Positions 25,576 to 35,800 of a DNA stretch of 64,000 nt are shown here, piece by piece. Source of the stretch: Sipunculus nudus (Eukaryota; Annelida; Sipuncula; Golfingiida; Sipunculidae). Position numbers and translations under genes: made by a program. Below the pieces are notes generated by a model, which was given only the letters and a program-made list of their open reading frames with translations, was not told the DNA's origin and did no database searches. Every line of letters starts with the position of its first letter. The stretch's first letter is position 1. Location of the stretch: NCBI GenBank assembly GCA_026874595.1, contig CM049306.1, positions 108,089,142 through 108,153,141 of the forward strand. The letters run 5' to 3'.

Positions 25576-25924
25576 TCAACCCACTTTGTGTCATATCGGT
25601 TAATAGAAAATCCTGTTTATTGCCACATAAATCTGAGAACCCAAACCATTCCCTTTATAAACAATGTAAATCTGACCATTTAATACCATGGAATATTGTC
25701 ATTTTCCCATTAATATTGTCATGCTTGGAACCCTTGGCAGTGATACCAGTTCTCAGTTAATAACACATCAAACGCCAACACGGCGATCAACCAGGCCAAG
25801 AGCCTGTAATCGTTCAGGTGTGTCAAACGATCGCATCTCCCACCTGTGTGCGACAGGCAAGTGCAGTGATGCATGCGAGTCACTTTCCGTCACTTAACTG
25901 TCTTAAGATCAGACATGGGGTCTA

Positions 25925-26065
25925 TTACAGTTCTATTACTATTACTTTCAATTTCTGATATTACTATTACTATTACCACATTTTATCTTCTATTACTATT
26001 ACTATTACTATTACTATTACTATTACTTGGGTATCTATTATTATTACTATTTCTATTACTTAACC
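25925..26065. repeat. Hexanucleotide (ATTACT)n microsatellite
   Basis: Runs of ATTACT with interruptions. Translation gives a poly-leucine open frame, which is not a gene. Confidence 0.9.
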
Positions 26066-26726
26066 TGATGGGAGGATTCTAGACCTTGCACAGCCATGAG
26101 TGCTGTACACTAGCACTACCATCACATGTTTAAATAATATTACAAGCACCTATATCATCCAATTATCAACACAGTTTTCTTATACTTTGTCTGTCATTAA
26201 CAAAAAGCCTAATGATACTGGAGATCTTAATTATTTCAGCTTTTTTAATTGTTTTTTATATATATCTTAAGTTAAGATGCACGGTAATCCAGATCATTGC
26301 GTTTCTTCTGATGTTAACAAGGGCAATGTTTGCAATCACTTTTCACACATAATGAACTCCTGGCCTTTGAAAGGCAGAGGTTTACACCTCAGTGATGTTT
26401 GACCGAGATGATTTGAAGCGTGAGCTCTAATTGTTGCTTATGACTAGAAAATCCCCTTAAAGGTTCCATGAAAAGCTGGAGGAGATACCCAGGCCAAAAC
26501 CTCAATCGCGGGGAAACTTAAGAAAGTTGACAATAGCATGACGATGCCTGCTCCCCGAACAGTCCTATCATAAAGAGAATCATGGAAGTTTGAGCCATCA
26601 ATAAGATATCCGGAAAATAATGCGCATTAGTCGGGGAAAGAATTATATAGTAAAATGGTTTGCCTGCTCGTAACATTATAACTGTGCTGCATGTTTCCAG
26701 ACATTTGACTTCTTGACCCAGACGCT

Positions 26727-26802
26727 ATGTCTCTTTCTGTTGGCAAGTCGGATTTTTGTCAGTTATTGCAGCATGTGGCACAAAACTTACAGGAAATAAA
26801 TT
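26727..26802 (+). CDS. RPP30: RPP30 candidate coding exon 1
   Basis: ATG with G at -3 reads MSLSVGKSDFCQLLQHVAQN then LQEIN, and splices at T|GTCAGG to give ...INLGFGVVA, matching human ...AHLGYSVVA in phase and nearly in length. The usual N-terminal DLD/DLN motif is absent. The same frame upstream from ATG 26691 reads MFPDI, then TGA, then LLDPDA, so the true start may differ. The donor is weak. Another first exon cannot be excluded. Confidence 0.45.
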
Positions 26803-29800
26803 GTCAGGTGTGCATAAACGTAATTTGATATGCCGTTGTGCAATAAAAATATTCATAAATGTTTCTGCTTCCTTTTTGTTGACGATTTATTTAATATCAT
26901 TTGAGGTATAACGCTTCTTCTATGACTCAAATGGAAATCAGTGTTGAAGCCCGCATAATGTCACATTTTTACCTTTTATGTTTGCATGTGCATGCATTTC
27001 TGATTTTACAAGGTTAATTTAGCGGGTGCTAAAACATCTCATTTGGAATACAAATTATGATTTTTATACCCTGGTATATACATGATAATAAGTTTACAGT
27101 ATTTTTATCAAGGTACAGATATGAAATGAAAAAGAATTCCTTAATAATTATGTGACTTTCTCAGAGTTTTGCTATTTCGATATCATTTTTATGAAAGGTA
27201 AGTTTGTGTCCTATAGGTGGCACTGTCTACTGAATGCAGTTAAACATTATGACAAGAATGTTTTTTTTTTGTATCCACCAAAACAAAGTTTTGTGGATAC
27301 TAGGTGTTTGACGTGGTTCCAGCACCAAGTTCATTTCTGGAAAACTCCTCTGAGCCTCTTGGTCTGAACTTTCCAAAACCTGGCATAGTTATTTGTTCAC
27401 CTATGTAGTTGTGCCTAACAAAGACCATTGGTGCCACCTGCAATCCTTATATGCAGTATGAATCTGGGTGTCTTTGTGATAACAGCCCATATCTCAGGAG
27501 TGGTTCAATGTATGGAAATGACATTTTGCATGTCCATAGATCTTGGATGTCTCCATATTGTAAATGAGACTGGTGGAACCACATACAATCATTTTTTATG
27601 TGGGGTCTATTCATGCATTTGCAATCTGTTTGTCTTAATGATTGGTTCAGTTTATGGGGCTGAAATTGTGCATGTCCATCGATTTTGGAAACCTCCATCT
27701 TGTACTTAAGACTGGTGGGCTTATGAAGAAAAAACTTGCTAATGTTGTCTAAATGACAGAAACTGCAAGTAGAAAAAGGCTTTCGTCTCAAAGTTTTATT
27801 GTTTCATTGATCGAGTTTGGCTCTCAATTGGCATGGCTCGGTCTTCTCTGCTGAGATCAGTGGAGGGAATGTATGCTGCTGTTGCCTTTGAGGCGGTGGG
27901 TGTTGTGGCTTTTCTCAAGTGCGTTTAAAATGGTGGCGGTCTCTCACGGCTTGGTGGCATCACGTCTATTGGCTCTCAAAATTACGCTTAGGGAGTGCAC
28001 AGGGCTGGGATCTTGACCACAGCAACCTGTAGCTGCCTGATAAAGCGAAAATATCTAAATCAATCAAAACTTAAGACTGGTGGTTCCATCTGCACTTGTT
28101 TTTCTTGGCGTCCATCCATATGTTCGCTTTGGATGAAAATTGCTCATATCTGAGGATTGGTTCTTTGTATTTTTTCTGAAATTTGGCTTGTCCATCCATC
28201 TCGGAGAGTTTTCTTGAAGACCAGACAGGTGGCACCACCCTCCTTCCCATTTTGTAGAATACACTGGTGCCCTTTCCTTAGCAGTGGTTTGCTGTATTGG
28301 CCAGAAATGATGCATGTTCATAGATCTTGGATACCTCCAATTCATATTTAAGACTGGTAGCACCATCTGCAAATGTTTTCACGAGGTGTCTATCTGTCTG
28401 TTTGTTTTGTGTAAAAATTGCTCATATCTCAGATTGACATTTCAGCCTGAAATTTTGCATTTTTTATCTGTTTTGGATAGCTTTGTTGTAGACCTGACAC
28501 GTGGTGCCACCTGCTGTTCCAGTTTTATAGAATACATTGATGCTCTTTTTCTCAGTAGTGGATTGGTGTCTCAGCCTGAAATTTTGCGTGGTGTATCCAT
28601 CTGTAGATCTGCTTTTGGTAACAATTGCACATATTTGAGGAATTTGAATGGCATCACTGATATCACATATTTGAAGTCATGTCATGTCAGGAACATTCAA
28701 TGCAGTACTTCACCCATGCCTGTGTGATTTGGCAGATACATGTAGTCACTTGTCGACTACCAGTATTCTAGTTAATAAGCTGTCTGGAATCTAGATTTTA
28801 TGTTCTGTATCTGCAAGGCTTGAAATAAACCAGAAGTGAACAGTAATAATTAAGACTGAGCAAACTTCCTCAGGGCCTGCAGCTTCTTGATTACTGTATA
28901 TCATAATATATGGGATAAAACAAAAAGACAGTTGAACTAATATGACATTAAAAATCTGCATTAAAACTTGTTTTGTAGTGGGGTTTGGTGTGGTTGCTGT
29001 GGAAAATTACATTGAAGAGTTTCAGACGAGAGGGAAGAAGTCCAAAAAACAAGGGAAGGTCAGTGGCCAGTATCCCCCCTTGCTAGGTATAAAGCCACGT
29101 GTTCTCTTCCCCCTCCCAACCCCTCCGAAAAAAAGGAGGTCAAACAGACAGTTACTTGTTGTGAATTATATTTTTGGATAGATCATTCTTGAACAAGTTA
29201 TAAACATATGGCTCAGCGCAATGTATATGTTAAAAACAAATTTTCAAAACATGAGGTAAAATAAAGATGTCCTTATTCTCCACCAGGTGGTGCCACTGTC
29301 TTGTTTATACCATATTACCACATTCAGCAGTGCACAGATTGTCAAGCATCAATAACAGCTGTTCTCTAATGTAAAAAAATGTCCAGTAATTCTTAATGTA
29401 AGAAATCAGACTGTAGTTGTAGGTTTTTGGAGTTACTTTTGCAGCATGAATCATGAGGGCTGATGAATATTCATGAGATTACTGACATGTTGTAGGAAGA
29501 TGTGTACCGGTACTCTTTAATGTTTCTTCAGGTCCCTGAGTTACCAACACCCCAGCAGTGTCTTGCACCAGAAGACAAACTGCCGCATGTGAAGGTAAGA
29601 GTAATTGGTTTGTCTTATATACAAACTGCCACAATCAAGTATAATATCTCACTGGCTTCTGTGGTAAGGGGTAGAGCACAGGACTTAAAGCTGGAAGATC
29701 GTGAGTTTGAATCGCAAACGAGGCCGTGACATTTTTCTCCTTTGGCCCCCACCCAGGGTGAGTGCTCTGCAGGCACAATGGGAAGTGCGCCTTTCAGGGG

Positions 29801-32800
29801 TTCCTTGGTGGTATGACCCAGCAATGGGGATGATTATGCACCCAGGGCCTACAGTTGTAGTAGTCACCGGGCCTGGTTAACGCCAGGATATCAGATGAGA
29901 AGAAGCATGTGATACTGCCCTGTCACATAGTCAGAAACCTGAATGGAATTCTGTAGATGAACCTGTGCATAGTTAAGTTAGTATTAAAAAATGGAGGCGG
30001 TTACCTCCATAGAAAATAAGCAAAAACAACTATTATGTCTCATTTTTCTGGTGATTAATGTACTTTGTTTTATACCATGGTCAGTAAAATCACATTCTGT
30101 ATTTTTTTTAAATTTTGAATGTGGAGATAATGATATCTGACATGTATGTGTTAAAGGAACCTATACATGTACCAGGTATTAGAAATATACATCAAATATA
30201 GTACACATAATTTTCCTTAAAATCTGGTGGTGTCTGCCAATATTTTGTTGTAAAACCATTTGCTTACTCCTGTTCACAAGAGCGTCATCTGTGGTGCAAA
30301 AATATTGACATAGCACACACACAGCACTTCCAACTGGTGTTTCCTCAGTGTTTCTTCTTTCATGTTTCTTCTCCATGTCTGGGAATTGTCACCCATGTGC
30401 AAGGTCAGACCTCTGGTCACACAGTCTTGTTATCATAAACAGACACATACGGACTGTGTTTACATACACACAGAACCATCACAACATACAAAACAAGTCA
30501 TTTGGAGAGAGAAAGCTCATAAGCTGTGATGGTTTTGCTGGGAACTTTTTGTAATCAGCCAAAATGAGGTGAAAACTTGAGGTTTTACATATATGATTGA
30601 AAATGAGTATGTACCTTTAAATATGCACGTTCCTTTATTTCAATCAGGGTAGAGGGCAGAAACTGAAGCAGCTGAGTCGACTTACCATGGTGCTGTCTGA
30701 CCCCAGCCAGGTCCTTGCTCTGGTAAGTGTATCAACATGTACAAAAAGTTGCACAGCCTGTCCCTGCATCCTATATCTGTCAGAAAACTTACAGTTTTCA
30801 TGGTTATCAGGGTTGTATAATCCCACACATACCGATAAGGTCAAACAACCTGTTGCTTTGTCTCAGGTCTTCCGGTAAATCCTGTCAACAAATGTGTTAA
30901 CCATGACACTTCCTTTTGTATGCTGAGGGGGGGGGGAGACAAAGTACCATTTGTTCCCTCACTTTTTAGGGAAGTAAAACACAAAATTTTTAACACAGCA
31001 AGAGGGGGATCAGATAGTTTATAGTTTCTGCAATTTTCCCCTTAAATCTTTCCATAATATTTCAAGTATATGCTTTATTTGTACTTCTGTGGATATCCCG
31101 ACTGACATTCACTCAGCAAGCATGGCTGATGAGTGTTTTTGGAGTTATTTTGGGACTCTATCAGGTCTCGGTGCATCCAGCTACTCAGTATGTATGCAAC
31201 TAAATGACCATAATCTTAATGCAGTGTAGACAATCATGCCTTACGTATTTAAGATGTAGGTCTTACCATCATGTCTATCTTTATTTATTGTGTGTGCATT
31301 AGATAATTAACAATTGCATATAAGATACTAATGCATGGTCATTTAAATATTTTTTCCTTTGTTTGCAGCAGAGCCCTGCAGTCCGAGCCTATGATATTGT
31401 AGCTGTAGTACCAACAGACAAGAAAATGTTTCATGTAAGTCTCCTGAACATTAATGTCCATGCCACTTATGTAATGTCAGTGGTAAGAAGACTATGGTCT
31501 TTTGGCTACGTACATCCCACAATGTCTACAGCCTGCAAACATCATTTTCGAGTGAAATCAGTTTTTGCAATCCTGTATTTATCCACGTAGTATAATGCTC
31601 TTTATTTTTTGCTACCTTGTGATTAGGCTGCCTTTATTGTGCTGGGAACCAGTCTATATTTGTCTTGTTTAAAATCAGACAGACAGTGACAGGTCTATTT
31701 CTATTGGATGCAGAGAAATTGCAATTGAAGATTCCAGCCTTGTGCTTTTTATTTACACAAGTAACTGGAAAGCTATATTTATTGGTTTATAGCTCAGTAA
31801 CAGGAAGGGGATTGAATGTTTATAAAGATGAATGAACACTGGTTCTGTAAATATAACCATAGGGATTCAAGTGCTTATGATGTTATTCTGTGACAGATGT
31901 GCATGAAAATGCCTGTATATTATTTTTCTGTGACAACAGTTTTGTACAGCTGTGAACACACAACTTGGTTGGCATTTGGACTGATAGGGCCTTCTTTGGG
32001 TTGTGACCCCAGTCATAAAGAAAACTGCTGTACAATGGCCATCAATCCTGTTGCAATTGATTTCACTGTATGGAGCTGGTCATCTTAATATTAGGCTATG
32101 AGCATTGAAGTAACATAAAAGAATATATGTGAATATACAAAGCATAGTTTGATGTCCATGTTTGGGTATTTCTGTTATTCCCTGAACCTCTTCACAACCG
32201 GTTGTTAACATTACCTTTGGAACACCTGATTGTCTGTGGTTAGAAATTCAACAAATATACAGGAAGCTTTGAAAATATGTGGAGTTATAATTGTAAGTAC
32301 ACAAAAATTTTATGATTTACATGGTTTAAGCAACAGCATACTCTAGGCCAAGGGTTGTTGTCATTTTAAAATTGTTTACTCATCAGGTTTTCACTGCTAT
32401 TTTCAGTATGATATATGGTTATTTATTAACTCTTTCAGCATGCCAGTATGATATATGGTTATTTGTTAACTCTTTCAGCATGCCAGTATAATATATGGTT
32501 ATTTGTTAACTCTTTCAGCATGCCAGTATGATATATGGTTATTTGTTAACTCTTTCAGCATGCCAGTATGATAGATGGTTATTTGTTAACTCTTTCAGCA
32601 TGCCAGTATGATATATGGTTTTGTTCTTAACTCTTTCAGCATGCCAGTATGATATATGGTTATTTGTTAACTCTTTCAGCATGCCAGTATGATATATGGT
32701 TATTTGTTAACTCTTTCAGCATGCCTGTATGATATATGGTTATTTGTTAACTCTTTCAGCATGCCAGTATGATATATGGTTATTTGTTAACTCTTTCAGC

Positions 32801-35800
32801 ATGCCAGTATGATAAATGGTTATTTGTTAACTCTTTCAGCATGCCAGTATGATATATGGTTATTTGTTAACTCTTTCAGCATGCCAGTATGATATATGGT
32901 TATTTGTTAACTCTTTCAGCATGCCAGAATGATATATGGTTATTTAACTTTTTCAGCAAGCCAGTATGATATATGGTTATTTGTTAACTCTTTCAGCATG
33001 CCTGTATGATATATGGTTATTTGTTAACTCTTTCAGCATGCCTGTATGATATATGGTTATTTGTTAACTCTTTCAGCATGCCTGTATGATATATGGTTAT
33101 TTGTTAACTCTTTCAGCATGCCTGTATGATATATGGTTATTTGTTAACTCTTTCAGCATGCCTGTATGATATATGGTTATTTGTTATCTCTTTCAGCATG
33201 CCTGTATGATATATGGTTATTTGTTAACTCTTTCAGCATGCCTGTATGATATATGGTTATTTGTTAACTCTTTCAGCATGCCTGCAGCTATGCGGATATT
33301 GACATCATCAGCCTAGACCTGACACAGAGACTGCCCTTTGATATACGCAAGCAGTTTATATCTCTGGTAATTACAGTGCTTAAATTGCCTGTCACCACAA
33401 ACAAATTTGTGTTTGAAGATATTTTACAATACTTACCTGTAATAAGTAATTTTTGTTTAATCAAATTGAGTTATTGAGAGTTGTAACCATACTGAAGCAT
33501 TATATGTTTTTTCTTTATGTGCTTTTATATATAGACAATGCTAGGGGAATTATATTGATAAATTTATCATAGACTGATCGCATAAAATCAACTTAATCCA
33601 GATCACTCCAGATAAGTTTTACTTATTTATTTGTATTAATGGTATCAATAAAATATCTGGATAAACAATATTTATCATGCATTTTTAGCTCAGCTGACTA
33701 TAAGTCATCTGAGCTATAGTCATGGTCCTTTTGTCTGTCGTTTCTTTGTCCGTCATCCGTCCGTTAACAGGGCACATTTTGAAACCAATAGCCTTACAAA
33801 TTCAAAATTTAGCATATGGTTATATGTCCCCAAAATCTACTACCATACCAAAAATTGGGTCACTAGGACTTTGTTCCCTTGAGATATACTGGAAAAACCT
33901 CCATTTTCCATTAAAAACCCAATGTTACAGTTCAAGACGGCCTAATCTCAAAACTGCTGATCTGATTTTGATCATAGTAATTTATTCATATTTTGCCATA
34001 CATTTCCTATGTACATACCAAAAATTAGGCCAGTATTGTATAATTTGTTGAAGTGTATGGCCCAAACATAATGCACCTTGTTAAAAGTCAGAAAATATAT
34101 TTTCTTATTTAACATTAGAATAGCTGATGCTAGAGACTTCTTTTTCAGAGATATAACTTCATTTAATCAAGATTCCATTGTATGCCAAAAATTAGATCTG
34201 AATTTTGCAATTTTTAAGTTATTAGCAAAAATATAAAATCAGTACCTTAAATTTTGCCCAAGTTTGGCCACGGCACATTTTTTTCCTGCAAGTACTGTGG
34301 ATTTAATTTTCACAGCATGTACACATAAGGATTTAATCTGTAAATTTGAAAATAAAAGCTGCAAAATTAGGCTATTCATTGAATTTTTTTGGAGGCTCTT
34401 GTTGTAGTCCCTTACTTTGTCAGTCCACTTTGGTCACTGTCGGTCATTCAGTGCAGCTCTCTATGCTCCCCAGGCTATTGTTATGTAATCCCATTCCTAG
34501 GGCTGTCCCTCTCTCCATTTGAGCTTGATCAGGCTGTCTGCAGTTAATACCACAGGGAGCCTTTTTCTCTCTCTCTCTCCCCCTCCCCCCCAATCTGTCG
34601 AGCAACATGTACTATGAACTAGATGAATCTTATAATTAACTTTTTTTCAGTAACCAACAGTAACAACAGAGACCCTGCCCCCCCCCCCATCCCTTGAATA
34701 CACAGAACTAATAAACAAGATGAATCTTATAATTTCAATGTTAAATAAATTCTTTTTGTTGAGACTTGGACAATTTTGAGTTTTTAAAAAAAAAATGTTC
34801 AGGAATTTAATCCTAATATTCAAATGTGATAAAATATTTGGATCTAATGCAAGTGCTATCTGACAAGTTTTAAGAAGATATAAATACTTTGTAGCATTTC
34901 ATTCATATCTCTTATAGTTGGCCGAGCCTAGGTGTGAATAACACTGTTATAACTTAGTATTAGAATTAGGAATATTGGTCAAACTTTGTGGGATTAATTT
35001 TTAACTCATAAGGCCATTTATTTAACTTTTGAAAACTTAATTACCTTCACACATTATTTGTTTATGAAATGTTACTTTTATATAACACTTACCGTAGGCC
35101 CATTTTTTCCCTTGGTGCATCACTTAATGCTTTAGCTTATGTCCATTTTCTATAAGTTACAGTGTTTCATTTTAGCAGGGCCATTTGCTCATAGTTTTTC
35201 AAACGGTAATATACATGAAAAACCGAAAGAAATAAAAATATTTTGCAGTTACTAATATTTCCCAAAATTCAGCTGAGAGATGTGACCCATGGGTCCCTTG
35301 TTTGAATATTATAAGAATTCATTCCAGACCTGCTGGTACTTGATAACCATAGAATGCCTATATACATACATGTAGCTCTTCCACTCAGAATAACAGCAAA
35401 CTCACAGACATCTGTATTGCATCATGAAGAGTAATAATAATTGCACAAATTTTAACATTTGTTGTACAACTTGTTTTATTTCTATCACAGGCCTTGGAGC
35501 ATGGTTTACACTTTGAGATTCAGTACTGTCCGGCTATCCGCGACGCATCAGCTCGACGACATATCATTTCTACTGTACACAGTTTAAATACGTTCCTTAA
35601 GGGCAAGGTCAGGAGTCTCATTATATTGATTTACTTAACACTCTCTGTGCCATGGTGGGATGTTCATTTATACCCAACCTTCACTGTGGTTATTTATGTA
35701 ACAGTAATAATAAAAAAAAATATTAAATGTTGCTTATTATAGTCATAGCTTGACAGTCAGTAAGCTGATAGAGAAAGAAAACCACAAGCATTATGTTTAC

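Larger units (their letters stand above)
23975..26690. promoter_or_regulatory. Shared upstream region of divergent BTRC and RPP30
   Basis: About 2.7 kb separates the BTRC start from the tentative RPP30 start, so both promoters should lie here. No TATA box could be assigned. GC-richer sequence near 24140-24370 may be the BTRC promoter/5' UTR. The region also holds the tandem repeats at 25236-25575 and 25925-26065. No other gene is supported. Confidence 0.4.

Noticed and set aside
25873-26082. Poly-leucine open frame
   Set aside because: It is the (ATTACT)n microsatellite read in one frame.
26706-26708. Selenocysteine codon in RPP30
   Set aside because: RPP30 is not a known selenoprotein and no SECIS-like hairpin was recognised near the gene's end.
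27140-27200. Alternative RPP30 first exon ending at the strong donor AAAG|GTAAGT (27198)
   Set aside because: The peptide (FCYFDIIFMK) does not match RPP30 and its phase does not join exon 2 in frame.
27428-28727. Open frames on both strands with repeated motifs
   Set aside because: The same repeat family in reverse orientation; not a gene.
29653-29725. Functional tRNA gene
   Set aside because: A- and B-box-like sequences are present but stems do not pair well and a SINE body follows.
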